A stretch of 64,000 nucleotides of DNA. Source: Bolinopsis microptera (Eukaryota; Ctenophora; Tentaculata; Lobata; Bolinopsidae). The stretch is from NCBI RefSeq assembly GCF_026151205.1, contig NC_087075.1, positions 3,880,359 through 3,944,358 of the forward strand. Reading direction: 5' to 3'. The notes beneath the pieces are model-generated. The model saw only the letters and a list, made by a program, of their open reading frames with translations. It did no database searches and had not been told where the DNA came from. Below, in pieces: positions 36,801 through 46,946 of this stretch. Every line of letters starts with the position of its first letter. Position 1 is the first letter of the stretch. The position numbers were made by a program, and so were the translations under genes.

Positions 36801-39800
36801 CATTGAAAAATAATTTATCATCATCATCATCACTTGATGACGTCATCAATTTAAGTGTTTTTAAAACTTGATTTTTGACAAAACAACAACTTTTCAAATC
36901 GATTTTACACCATTAAAGAGTAATTTTATTCAAAATCTGAGGACATTTTCACCTTAGATAATTGTTCAAGCATTCTAAAAATTTACCGGAAAAGTTTCCT
37001 ACCTTACTCCTTCATAAAGATATTTGCTATTGAAGTTAGTGCTTTTTTGAAGAATAATTTTATAAAAACACAAAAGTTGTGAATTAGTATTCTCTGGTGT
37101 TGGGCTATCCCTTGGGTTGTGGAGCTCAATTTTGCTTCTTAAAGGTGTAAATTGTGTTATAGGCTAGTTTTAAAGTTAAAAATCGAAAAGTTGCACACGT
37201 GGGGACACGCCCAAATTGATTTAAAATAGCTAAAATCACTAAAAATTTTGATTTTCACGATTTTTATCAACTTTGGAGTCCCGTTGTGATCCAAGTTCTT
37301 TTTGAAATCGTCTGAAACTTTGCATGCTTATCAAACTATATATTAAATACCACTATGCAAAAATTTACGGTGATTCAATATTGTATGCGCACGCAACGTC
37401 CGCTCAAAGTTTGCACGTGCGAAAGGTGAGAATTTTGCTCATTCGTGATTTCGAATATATTCTGCTTTCCACGATATTTAAATGGCATTATATATGAATT
37501 TAATGCCAACTTGAATGAGTAAAAAGTGCCATATTCAGTCGGTTATCGACAGATATACCTAACTAAACACAAGGAAACGTTTTCAAAGGCAGAATTTCGA
37601 AATCGTCGAAATTACCTCCTTGTTAATGAAGTTTCGACTAGCTGTGTAAATTATCCTGACATTATAATCAAAAAGAGATGATATTTGACCAAAACCCATA
37701 ATCATGGGTAGAATGTACCGCTGCCAGTGTCTCTCTTTTCCAAACAAAAGGAAATGATATTAATTTGAGGAACAGTCCGCTAATGCAAATTGATACCGAG
37801 AATGAAATCGGTCGCTCGCTTTTTCCATTCGATCACGGCTCACGAATTGTAATAAAGCTTATTGATTTGAAAAAGCGAGCGACCGATTTCATTCTCGGTA
37901 TCAATTTGCATAAGCGGACTGTTCCTCAAATTAATATCATTTCCTTTTGTTTGGAAAAGAGAGACACTGGCAGCGGTACACTCTACCCATGATTATGGGT
38001 TTTGGTCAAATATGGATAATGTTAAATGTTATGAACAATAGTAGATTTATGCCGGAAGTTCACAGATGCTTCTCCATATGTAAGCTAGGGCCTAGGATAT
38101 TATCAATTAGCATCCGATATATACACCTCAAGTCATGCAATTTTTTGACTATTACTTGCAACTACCGCTTGCGAGTTCCACTAGAAGCTTTATAACGTAT
38201 AGGATTGTAGAGCCATTTGGTGTTCACCGCTGATATGTAATTTTATTTAGCTTCTGTCGCACTGGTTGCTGTTCATCAAGAACTGATCATGGTTACAGAG
38301 AAATCTAACTCCTATGTTTCAAACTCTGGAAGTTTTGTCATGACTGTTAGCCCTTCGGAACATTCTTTTGGTGGTGAGTAGGTTGCAGGAGTGCCGTGTT
38401 TTGGTGGTGAGTAGGTTGCAGGAGTGCCGCGTTTTGGTGGTGAGTAGGTTGCAGGAGTGCCGCGTAAACATGACCCACAAAATTTGTACAGGGAGGCACA
38501 GAATCAACGTCAGGTCTCACAAAAACACTTTGAAACCTGACTACTGACTAAGGACAGTTATATTGTCATTTGTCCTGTTCGACTGAATCGTATAATATTC
38601 ATTTGTTGTGTAATTTCAGACCAAGGAGCCCGAATACAGACGATACTAGCATTCGCTGAGGGTTCTATCAACTTGGTTGTGTCCACTTTTGTCATTCTCA
38701 GCATTGTTTGTTTCAGGTAACAAAATCAGCGTTATCCATCGAATTTAATGTGCTTTTTCCTGATAAATTTTTAATCAAATAGCGATAGAAAATCCTGCCG
38801 TATACGATATTAATTCGATGCATAGCAAAATGCAAATTGCAAAGGTTTTATTGATTCTAACAAATGATTTCTCTTTAGGAGGAAGTTTAAAAATCAGATA
38901 AAACTGTACTTTAACATGGTGGTAGCTTGTTTCTGTGCTGGTCTATATCAGGTCACGTCCAGAGCAGTCACCCTTGTATTCCACTACAGTAAACACCCAA
39001 GTTAGTACTAATAGCTTACTGTTGACTTATTTAATTACTTGCTTGCATATTTGTAGTTCATGCTATTTAGATTTCCATATGAGAAACGTAATGTTTTAAA
39101 GTTTTAGCTACCAGTGTAATGGTAGAAATTAATAATTAGTTAATTAATAAAGTATTCGCTCAGATAATGAGCTAATAATAAGTCTTGAGTCGGAGCTGGT
39201 TGATTTTCCTCCTTGTATTGCCGTCCTCTACTTTTGGGTAAGAAACCTTAGAACTAATAACTGATGACTACTCGTAAGTTGTACAATTGTATAAATCACA
39301 AAGATTGAAACTGTGTCGCCTCACGATAAGCGATTATTAACAAAGTTACAGTTAACCCTATCACTGTGCTTGTAGGTTTTAGTTAATAGATCAGTAGGTT
39401 TACTAAAGAGGAATATTTTCAGATCCTAACAAGGGACCTTATATTCCTGTCCACAGTTCCAATTACACTCGATAGGATCCTGGCAGTTAGCAAACCTCAT
39501 TCCTACAAACGATATTCAACCAATAGATTCTTCTCAGGTAGGTTATCTCCAATATACGGTATGGCATACTCCCAGTTTCTCTGCCATTTCTCGTCATATT
39601 TGAGCAAATCAAGCTCTCATGTAAAAAGTAATAGCTCTGAAAAACATTGATATTCTTAATTATAAGCTTCTTGTAAGGTGTAACTGAAATAACTGTGTAC
39701 TGTTTTCCTCTAAAACCCAGGTACAATATCCCTGAGTTGGGTAGCGACAGGAATACACGTGGGGGCTACAGCTCTAGCTACACTCTTCACTGACAATAGA

Positions 39801-41026
39801 ATATTCCTTTCTCAGCACACTCTTCAGTGCACCTTCCAACACCATCACTTCTCGGTTGGTGAAGCCGAATCTTTCTGAAATTTCTTGTATTATTAGTCTG
39901 CTGGATTTTGGTTGTTCAGTCTTTTTATTTCTTCTCCCTGCTCACATGCTCAGTAATTCTTCTGTTTAACCTAACAACGAAATTCTGATTTTACCCTTAT
40001 TTCACTGTCACTGTTAGAGACATGTTTCTAGTTATTATATAAGTCTGGAATTTATATAGTATCATCTTTTTTCGAAGCGAAATATTTTATCAGCACCAAC
40101 TTTATTTATATTTTTCGATGCAAAATATACACTATATTCAGGCGTGGGTAACGTTGTCTATCTACCTCGGATTGGGAATTCCTACCCTGTTTTTTCACAT
40201 AATTGGTTACACTGCCATGTTTTGCAAGATAAGGGGAAGAGTCAAATTAGCAGAATCATCTTTCAAATTGCTCAAGGTTAGTTAGAAACATTCGCTTATA
40301 TTCAATATCGATTCAAATGTTTTATTAATTGCGACTAGTAATCTAATAATCTGAATTACCTATCAGATTGGGATGATGGTTGCGGGTGCCTTTTCAATAA
40401 CTTGGCTACCTCAAGTTGCAATGAAGATAATCAATCACACTCAGGTAAGTTTTTTATAACTTATTGATCTTCCATAAATTTGTTTACTGCTAATGTGGAG
40501 GGTCCTGTAGCAAACCTTGAATATGAGAATTGTTTCTCTGGTTTTATTTCATTTCGTTTAAATTAGTGGTGTTCTATTAAAGTAATTAATTCAACTCCAA
40601 CAGATGGAGAGGAATCAGCAAGTTCACACCCGTCTACCGAACAGCGTGGAGTTCATCTGTTTCATCCTCAGCAACTCCTCGCCAGTGCTAAACTGTATCA
40701 TTTACATATTTGCCGTGAAGAACATCAGAAAGACCATTGTCTCAGGGTACTCTCAGCAGATGGTACACGCAGTGAGGAAAGTTAGCAGTATTAGAAGACG
40801 AGTGAGTGAGTCAGCACTGATGACAAACCAGAGATTCCAGTTAAAAAGGACTCGCACAACTAACGATATAGACAATCGGGTTATTCTGCCAAGGGTTCAA
40901 GAGATTTCTTTAGATGATCAAGTCAGCATGCCACTATGCAATATCAATAACCATGAGCAACGTGATGCTGTAGATTCGACAGATGTTGGAATTATACAAA
41001 AACAGTATTCACTAGATTCAGTTTAG
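27886..41026 (+). CDS. Class A (rhodopsin-family) G protein-coupled receptor, nine exons
   Basis: Exons are 27886-27976 (or the copy at 31049-31139), 38620-38716, 38879-39000, 39164-39237, 39423-39537, 39721-39854, 40142-40276, 40367-40444 and 40604-41026. All junctions keep phase and give 422 residues. The N-terminus has an N-glycosylation site (NRS). TM1 is ILAFAEGSINLVVSTFVILS, and TM2 follows RRKFKNQ. The TM3 cysteine is in FPPCIAVLYFW. The DRY position reads LDRILAVSKPHSYKR, so DRI. TM4 is followed by LQCTF with the second disulfide cysteine, and TM5 ends CKIRGR. TM6 contains FSITWLPQ. TM7 has SSPVLNCIIYIF, with C replacing the proline of NPxxY. The 90-residue tail is basic, then Ser/Thr-rich. 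The ligand is unknown: the opsin lysine is absent, and no peptide or amine signature is clear. Intron 1 is 7.5-10.6 kb. Confidence 0.88.
28242..28412 (-). mobile_element. 171 bp inverted-repeat element with hammerhead-like loop
   Basis: Arms of about 60 bp (TGATAGTTGGATAATATCC at the left end, its exact complement at the right end) enclose a loop. On the minus strand the loop reads CTGAAGA, a base, GGCG TTGA CGCC, then GAAA (28336 to 28313). CUGANGA, stem II and GAAA in this order form the catalytic core of hammerhead ribozymes, which are known from Penelope-like elements and retrozymes. One unpaired base before stem II departs from the consensus, and stem III with the cleavage triplet is not clear. 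Confidence 0.6.
28990..29100. repeat. Tandem duplication of a 55-57 bp block
   Basis: Two copies start with CTGGTGACCAAA at 28990 and 29047, and both end in CTACGCGGGCTCCAAATTC. They lie in GPCR intron 1. Confidence 0.8.
29302..29376 (+). pseudogene. Second copy of GPCR exon 1, out of phase
   Basis: It starts MEFPEPHILNRSLE like the other copies and keeps the GTAAGT donor. A 16 bp deletion between two GGA repeats shifts the frame, so it reads KVLNPYPRFSI and leaves exon 2 out of phase. The upstream promoter-like sequence shared with the 27.9 kb copy is present. A transcript starting here would make a receptor without its membrane spans. Confidence 0.8.
30217..31022. repeat. Palindromic minisatellite array A (about 65 bp units)
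   Basis: About 12 units each hold nested dyads: GCCTCTGAGAGGC or GCCTCTCAGAGGC, then TAGTCCACAGCCTCTGAGAG, GGTAGTAGTAGC and GCCTCAGAGGC. Some units are flipped internally (GGCTACTACTACC instead of GGTAGTAGTAGC). Single strands would fold into serial hairpins. The array ends 26 bp before the ATG of the third exon 1 copy. Confidence 0.92.
31049..31139 (+). CDS. Third copy of GPCR exon 1, in phase
   Basis: This copy keeps all 30 codons (MEFPEPHILNRS to SEIQH) plus one base, and a GTAAGT donor compatible with exon 2 at 38620. Only about 25 bp of the upstream sequence shared with the other copies remains before minisatellite A begins, so its own promoter appears to be lost. It could act as an alternative first exon only if transcription starts in or before the array. 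Confidence 0.75.
31987..32484. repeat. Palindromic minisatellite array B
   Basis: Seven to eight units of the same 65 bp repeat as array A occur here, more uniform than A. It is cut off by TTACCTGGGGACCTCAGG, the terminal repeat of the MITE family also seen at 33.07 and 55.41 kb. Confidence 0.92.
33034..33290. repeat. Near-perfect palindrome with an embedded MITE
   Basis: Arms of about 108 bp (33034-33141 and 33182-33290) flank a 40-base loop. From the outside inwards each arm contains half a minisatellite unit (GCCTCTGAGAGGCTAGTCAC), the MITE terminus TTACCTGGGGACCTCAGG, and ATTAGGCGGAATGAC. The loop again holds minisatellite sequence (GGCGCTACTACTACCC). The MITE proper spans about 33073-33251. 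Confidence 0.85.
33441..33896 (+). mobile_element. 5'-truncated LINE fragment
   Basis: The fragment interrupts the right arm of the 32.6-34.2 kb element; the left arm shows the empty site. It is flanked by ATC on both sides, a likely 3 bp target duplication. The coding end reads ETEDHVITECPGYHSLRSKL and stops at 33668-33670. The ED.H....CP.Y...R pattern is the C-terminal zinc-knuckle region of non-LTR reverse-transcriptase proteins. An AT-rich 3' UTR follows and ends in three GTTTAATCCT-like units, as in CR1/L2-type elements. It is only 456 bp long, so it never was a complete copy here. Confidence 0.7.
35758..36411 (+). CDS. GIY-YIG endonuclease fragment of Penelope-like element
   Basis: From the first ATG the frame has 217 codons. 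The N-terminal part (KKNSFPPNIVKKLIRETQ) is the linker after the thumb of the reverse transcriptase. QRLMEALTRSSLQQTKC leads into a cysteine-rich knuckle, then the GIY-YIG core: the YIG of SYIGETGR, Arg and His in RSRAWEH, and Glu in LIKRENPEIN. The frame ends KYTWKLM or EYTWKLM in the two copies. In an intact element this domain nicks DNA to prime reverse transcription. The other arm carries the same domain at 35631-35158 on the minus strand. Confidence 0.8.
   Translation: MLKKNSFPPNIVKKLIRETQNTLDKQNAPKKNSKIAYLSLPYINEQTCRKVYYTLRNQNLLDSTRVTFTSGQRLMEALTRSSLQQTKCNKQSDSKCYQCDKSCMIKNICYQLICQICNKSYIGETGRFKRSRAWEHYKSVRDGNKSTAMGKHYLEEHADISMPNIPFRFIVRKRCKDYVDRQLWQSVLIKRENPEINTQLSESVNEGDWIEYTWKLM
36685..36720 (+). 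ncRNA. Degenerate hammerhead-like motif in the Penelope 3' region
   Basis: GTCCTGTTTATGAC, then AA, a GGC-ATGTA-GCC stem-loop, GAAAC and GTC mirror the layout of hammerhead ribozymes known from Penelope-like elements. The CUGANGA box is interrupted, so activity is doubtful. A mirror copy lies at about 34850-34885. Confidence 0.35.
36788..37680. other. Unassigned intronic sequence between two foldback units
   Basis: AT-rich sequence of GPCR intron 1 without coding signal. A short phrase (CTGAAACTTTGCA) recurs here at about 37315 and upstream at 34490, so these flanks may belong to one larger, older element. Confidence 0.35.
37681..38013. mobile_element. 333 bp foldback element, 145 bp arms with two mismatches
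   Basis: Arms 37681-37825 and 37869-38013 differ at only two positions and enclose a 43-base loop. The ends are ATATTTGACCAAAACCC. There is no coding capacity beyond frames mirrored by the repeat. It lies in the sense orientation of GPCR intron 1, so the pre-mRNA could fold into a 145 bp hairpin here. Confidence 0.9.
38366..38463. repeat. Three copies of a 33 bp unit
   Basis: The unit begins TTTTGGTGGTGAGTAGG and ends TGCAGGAGTGCCGCG. It lies 150 bp before GPCR exon 2. The multiple-of-three length keeps an antisense frame open, but no gene is implied. Confidence 0.85.
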
Positions 41027-41365
41027 ACATATTAATAGCTCGTTATTTGCTAATATTTTAACGGCAGTGGATACTGGATATGAACTATGAAAAACGTGGC
41101 GAGAACTCGAGTGCACGATTTTATAGATTTACCCTCGACATTTCATTTCGGGACTTTTGACCACCAATTTGAACCGAAGACCTATCTAAAATCTATTTAA
41201 TTTTATACTTTATAGCTGATTATCATGAACGTATTAAGATATTCAAGTGATGGTATGAATAGTCGATGAATTTACTTTAGCTTTAAATAGTAGGTCTCAA
41301 AAAGTCGACAATCATGAAATCTAAATTGTAAAATATAACCGTACAATGAATTATCATTTATCATC

Positions 41366-41371
41366 AATAAA
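41366..41371 (+). terminator. Poly(A) signal of the GPCR gene
   Basis: AATAAA lies 340 bases after the GPCR stop and 113 bases before the end of the convergent cysteine-rich gene, so the two 3' ends almost touch. Confidence 0.55.
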
Positions 41372-41483
41372 GTGTAAACTAAACCGATAAGAGCAAATCA
41401 AATGAATCAGCTGGTTTTTGTTTCATTAAAATCATATCCACTATCCAGAAGTGATTTTGCAATTCGCTGCTTGATTCGGAACA

Positions 41484-42112
41484 TTAACGACGTTCGTATA
41501 ATATGCGGTTCATTTTTGTAGCGTAACATAAAACCGATTTACAACAAAACGCATTCTTCTGATTCTCTGTTCTATTTCTCGTGTTGCACTTTCGACTGAG
41601 TACGGGACAATCTGAAAATATTTGAATGAAACATTTCGTTTAACAAAACCGTTACTATTATTATTAACCTTTGAAACATTTGTTTGGCAAGTAGCATGGA
41701 AAATTTCCATAGCAGATTAAGTTTTTGGTTTTGAATTCTTACCTGACTTTCGAAAATTCCTTCTTCCACTATTTTGTTTGTAATTGTTACAGGGCATCCA
41801 TCCATCTCGAAGGATATGGTAAAATTTCCACATATACTTCAGACATTCGTAATCCATGTTGCCGTGCCTTTGGTCTTTACAAGAACCGGTAGCCCTTTCT
41901 AGTGAGATAACCTGAATTTTCTAACATTAATACGTATTACTTTGAATTCTGACACCTTGACTGCCTCACTATTAAAAAACATACTACTTTTTTACAGTAT
42001 TAGAACAACATTCATTACAAACCTGAGTTAAATCGTCATCGTTGTCTGTCGTCGCATTATCGCTGCTTCCAACAACAATCAGACTTGAAATTATCAGAAC
42101 GAAAATTTTCAT
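41484..42112 (-). CDS. Small secreted cysteine-rich protein, three exons
   Basis: Exons 42112-42023, 41911-41743 and 41611-41484 are joined by introns of 111 and 131 bp with GT-AG borders and matching phases. They give 128 residues. A signal peptide (MKIFVLIISSLIVVGSS) is followed by an acidic, glycosylatable stretch (NATTDNDDD). A mature part with eight cysteines follows: GSCKDQRHG, DYECLKYMW, WMPCNNY, SDCPVL, SRKCNTRN, AFCCKSVLC. The even number and the CC....C group suggest disulfide bonding. The CC spacing is one residue longer than in an insulin A chain, and no CxC knot or ShK pattern fits. I recognise no family. A secreted effector, toxin-like peptide or matrix factor is possible. It converges on the GPCR gene. 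Confidence 0.75.
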
Positions 42113-45100
42113 GTGTAGAGATGAACGTCGGAAAATCATGCCAGCGCTCGCGGTGAGTAGCTATCGTAATCTTTTATTCAGGTCTTACATAAACCATAAA
42201 ATTGTTCGGCCACGTTTTCTGAGGAAAAGTATTACAATTTTTGAATAAATCGTTAGCAAACTTACAAAGAGATCGCAAGATCGTCCAGAAATAGGAAAAT
42301 ATACCGAATTAAAGAAGGCTAGTTGTTGCATTAGAAAAGCTAAAAGCATATAAGTGTTAAAATGCATCGAACAACAGCTGAGCAATGTGTAATACTATTA
42401 TTAATGCAGACAATCTTCTTTCACACTCACACAAATTCAAGAATAAGAACTAAACTACTAATACTATTTTTTTTTCATTAAGCCTTTGTGAAGTTAATGA
42501 ATTGAATAAAATTGGCTAAACATCGCAACCTTGTGATGCAGTGTTGGCTTTAATTGAATTAACGTTTGAAAGCATCATACTGAAAAGCTATAAATAACTA
42601 CCTACTACACAAAATAATGAAGACCTCTCAGTTTTGGTGGATACGAAATAGTAAAAAACTAGAGTAGTATAGTACCATTTCAAATTAAATGTATCTATTA
42701 GTAGATTAATACAACTAAGCATAATTAAAATGATATTTACAATGGTCCGAAAGACGATCCGTTCGACGATCCGTTCGAAACTCGACGAAGAATGTCGTTA
42801 AGAAAGAAATGTAACAGATCTGTGCAGTACCCAATAACGTAAAAACATGATCAATAATTTCACGTGCAAATTATGCATTATGGCTATTTTTAAATTGCCA
42901 TGACAACGATGTTATCATAAAAATTAATTGGGTGTGTTTCTTCCATTTTTGCGACCGTTATAATGGCAATCGACGAAATGCGATTAAATCTTTAAAACTC
43001 AACTTGTTATTGTATCGACAAGTTTAGCAATGTTTGAGTTTCGATCCCGTAACACGTTACGTTCCGTTTAGCTAGGATAAAAGCTACTGCGTGACGTGAT
43101 ACTGATACGAGACGCGTCTCGTATCAGTATCACGTCACTGTCATGTAGTACGTGATGGTGTCTTTGGTCCTAGCTAGAAGGCACGCAATGCATCTCGTAA
43201 TCGATTACGTGACGAGTTACGTTTAGCTGCAGGGTCTTAAGACGTACCAAAAACGTACTAAAAACGTAACTAAATAAAAATAAGTTTAGTAAATTTTAAA
43301 TGATATGGTGTTAGTATTGAGTAAAGCTGTGGACAGTTTACTACCGCCCTCATCAGATAAACATTTCACGTGCGTAAGGGCAATTGTTTCATATTCTAGC
43401 TCAAACTTGGCTCTCCTTCAAAGTTTAATAGGCGTTTGTTTTGTACCGGTAAACTCTTAATTCATATTGTTATGAGTTTCACCTCTTTGTGTTTTCGGAG
43501 TTGTAGTCATGAGACGTCCCTCATCGCATCATGACAGTTGATGACCAATATAACCATTAGCAACTAAGTGCTTTAGGGTTACTAAGGTGAGATTTGATAA
43601 CATAGTCATACCACCACTATTGTGCACCAACTTACCTATAACTAATTATATCCATTTCATTTTCATCGGTCTCGATGTGATGAGGGGCAGTTTAATGACT
43701 AACTTCAAAAGTTGTATGTACAGCGATGCATTACATTTACTGGGCATTGTAGCGCATAAAATAATGCTTATCTCTCACATACTTCACAAACAAATATATA
43801 TAGTTTTGCACAGGACTTTAACAAAGTGACTTATTCGTTCATATAGTAACAATTCTTAAACTAATCTCATGTAATAATGTTTGTGCAGCTTTCCAACACA
43901 TCATCAGTTATACAAATCATACAAAGTGTTGCGATCAGAAAGTTGCACCTTCTTGAAAATGTTAGCCTCAGTCTGTGTCGCTTATTTTGCCTCGCAGTGC
44001 TTTACGTCCTTTATATGTAACATTATGTATAAAGGTACTGAGTTCATCTAGAGATGTAAAGAAAATTATACATAATTGCCAGCGTTTTCTCAAATAACGC
44101 AACATATTCTATCACAATGGTAACGGGATCGAATAAAAAAACAACCGCGGACATACCACATTACCACAGAGGAATGTGCACATTGGCAGGTGTAATTAAT
44201 TGTGAATGAAAGTTATACGAAGTAACAGCAGCTCGGGTGTCTGCAAATGTGCTCAATAAAAGTACGTGCCAAAAGTATATTCGAGTTTAAAGCCAAGTGT
44301 AAGCAATTACTAAACAAAATAGATAATAATCGGATTCTATGATGGAGTAAATCACAATGTTTTGAGCGTCATCTGAAATATGAAGATTGAAGTCGTGACC
44401 TCTGTTTCAAATAAACGATATCTCGTTTCATTTGCACCCTAGATTAGAGCAAATATCAATAAGTTATATCGATGACCTGTGTTTAACTTATTGTTGATTT
44501 TCTAAAGGCTTCGCTTAATTTTCTTGATAGTGTCAAGTACAATTTGACCCGTTTCAATGAGGGGGGTTAATGCACAACACGTAATGAGCGTGTATACAAT
44601 GTTAAACTTTAAGTTTTGCATTTTAGCACTGTGAAAAAATGTGCAATACTGCCGTATCAACAAACGTCAATATGTGCGTCTTGCAGTTGCAAATTCACTA
44701 CTACTAGGTTGTGGGAAATAAACACTCACTTGATAGTGGATCTAGAAGCGGGAGGGCCAGTCTTGGTAAGCAATCCGGGAATCTGCCAGGTTTCACTTTT
44801 GGTCAAGGTACTAGTTAATAGTTAATACTTAGTGAGTACTAACTCCAGCATAAATATTTCCTTCCTCGATCGAGCTAAAACCAATTCAGTAGCAACAGAC
44901 GCAACAGACACTTGGATTAGTGTAACGAGGCCATTATAGATTATCAAACAGGGTTTGGCTTGACGTTTTGTAGAACTCATGAATGTTGTTCAATATAAGA
45001 ATATAGTAATATATAGTAATTTTTAGAGAAATGGTAGTGTTGTGATCGTGATCAGATTCCCTTCAAATTTTGAAAATTTGACAAGAATTGGACGTTTCGT

Positions 45101-46131
45101 GATCGGTCATAATTCTGAACAGACATTAATATGAACGCTTTTTGGCGATTTTATAGTAACCCAAAAGAAATGTACGAAGAAGCCGAAGAAAGTTATGCTA
45201 TAATATGATTTAGTCAAAACTTGCTATTTATTCAACATTTTTATCAAAACTTAAAACGTCTCTCTATTGATCTTACTTACTTACTTACTTGAAAATGTGC
45301 CTTTCTAGTCGTTGGAGTGGCCTGAACAGCACAGTTACTACTTACTCCTTGTATGAGACATCTCCAATGTACCCTGATCCAATGATATATTATAAAGTCC
45401 GATAGAAATTGAGATTTACCGAAATGAAAAATTAATGATAACCTGGATAATGAATTTGAAGTGGAATATTTATGGAACAAACTTGAACGGACTTTGACTT
45501 GTAAACAGGTAGACTTTATTTGAATGCAAGGACCTCCAGCGTCCACATAATGTCCGTTCAAATTAAGTCCGATAAGGTTAGTACCTATACCACTGCCCTT
45601 GACGGAATTTCCCGATCCAACACCAGCGAAACATACGTCTGGTCTTAATTTTATTTACGAGTTAACTTTATCATTTGTCTACTTTATATACTCAGATAGT
45701 AACCTATTATAATACTAGCTCATAGTTCAGTAAACTGTAAATATTAAACCTTTGTTCTCCAGAACAACTACACTCTTCTAGAGGGACTCTCTGTACTAAT
45801 AATAAAGAGATAAAGGTCTCCACCCACTGACCTGAACAATACAGACAGAACTATACATCCTACATCCCACAGCTGTCTGTGTTCAATGCGGTCATAGTGT
45901 AGTGTGTATTAAGGAGGAGTTTAGTTAACAGTTATTGTTTTAATTGTGTTGTCATTTTTTTAAAATCTTGTATTGTGAAAATGTTTCGTTGATGACCTGA
46001 GCCGGTTCATTTCCGAAGGAAGGTTATGTCATTTAATTATTTAAGTTAGTACTGTCTATTTGGTATTAATTATCTCGTGTTGTACGTCCAGTGAACTTAA
46101 TCTTATCCCAACTTTTTTCAGGGGGTTAAGA
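42113..46131. other. Intergenic stretch, no gene recognised
   Basis: Apart from the palindrome at 43091 I see AT-rich unique DNA. The frames at 43587, 44616 and 45277 show no domain, signal peptide or convincing splice pattern. CTTA tetramers occur near 45273-45290. Confidence 0.4.
43091..43138. repeat. 48 bp perfect palindrome without loop
   Basis: The half-site GTGACGTGATACTGATACGA, continued by GACG, is followed at once by its exact complement, centred on ACGCGT. The outer GTGACGT/ACGTCAC parts resemble CRE-like motifs (TGACGT). Related ACGTTACGT and TTACGTTTAGCT strings flank it within 130 bp. Confidence 0.95.
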
Positions 46132-46229
46132 GTCAGGAGGGTCAGGAGGGTCAGGAGGGTCAGGAGGGTCAGGAGGGTCAGGAGGGTCAGGAGGGTCAGG
46201 AGGGTCAGGAGGGTCAGGAGGGTCAGGAG
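46132..46229. repeat. GTCAGGAGG nonamer array
   Basis: About eleven perfect 9 bp units occur here. The plus strand is purine-rich (RVR codons in one frame), which is a consequence of the repeat and not a protein. Confidence 0.9.
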
Positions 46230-46890
46230 AGTTAAGGGGGTCAAGGGGTGCTAGGTACCCTGTTCGTAAAATGACACCACTAAACCATAATAAGCTGTGC
46301 TGTACTAGGGTGTAGAGTTTCGGCCGTTAACTGGATTTAATTAAAATACTTTTTCAAAATAACACACGGGAGTACTTATATACAATTATGTAGAGCCTTT
46401 ATCGTATTTCGTCATCACATTTTCGCTGCGTTCCTAGCGTGCCGGTTCAGCAAAGTTGTTTTCCGTTTCGGAGTATCATATTATGTATTATTCAAAAGTT
46501 TACAGTGGTGTTCCAAAAAGTTTGAATTTGCACCATTATTTGTATAAGCTTTATATGACGGATGGTGTCATGGAGTGAGAAGGAGTATCATTATCCGAGG
46601 CAACAGACCTATTCATAGAGTTTTACAATTACCTTATTAACTTTCCAAAGTTATTATTAACTTGATACGTTTAACTTGATACGTTCCTTTTTTTGGCGTT
46701 TTCTAGTCTTTTGATAAATGATAATTTCTTGATTCTATTTTTCTACATTCTTGTCTCCTAGCAACTAAATCACAGAACACATGGAATATGGATTATTGAT
46801 CCTTGCCATCGAGTATCACGTCAAATTTATTCAAACCTGAATGCGTGACAAAGTAGGTATCTCACACAAATATTTTACTGTGCAAATTGC

Positions 46891-46946
46891 AATATCGGTG
46901 AAATATCGGTGAAATATCGGTGAAATATCGGTGAAATATCGGTAAA
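46891..46946. repeat. AAATATCGGTG 11 bp array
   Basis: Five head-to-tail copies are present with no neighbouring gene. Confidence 0.9.

Larger units (their letters stand above)
32513..38103. repeat. Outer 95 bp inverted repeat enclosing a stack of foldback units
   Basis: The 95 bp at 32513-32607 is repeated in inverse orientation at 38009-38103. Everything between consists largely of three further inverted-repeat units: 32605-34185, 34782-36787 and 37681-38013. The first abuts the left 95 bp arm and the last abuts the right arm. Two unlike foldback elements thus meet the same unique sequence at the same point (CCATAT). Confidence 0.85.

Noticed and set aside
37765-38195. Frames of 75 and 82 codons
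   Set aside because: Mirrored by the 333 bp foldback element; no protein features.
44616-44825. Frame containing VDLEAGGPVL next to a GTAAGC donor
   Set aside because: No acceptor, partner exon or known domain could be found.
46056-46254. RVRRVRRVRR and LTLLTLLTL frames
   Set aside because: Pure translation of the GTCAGGAGG array.
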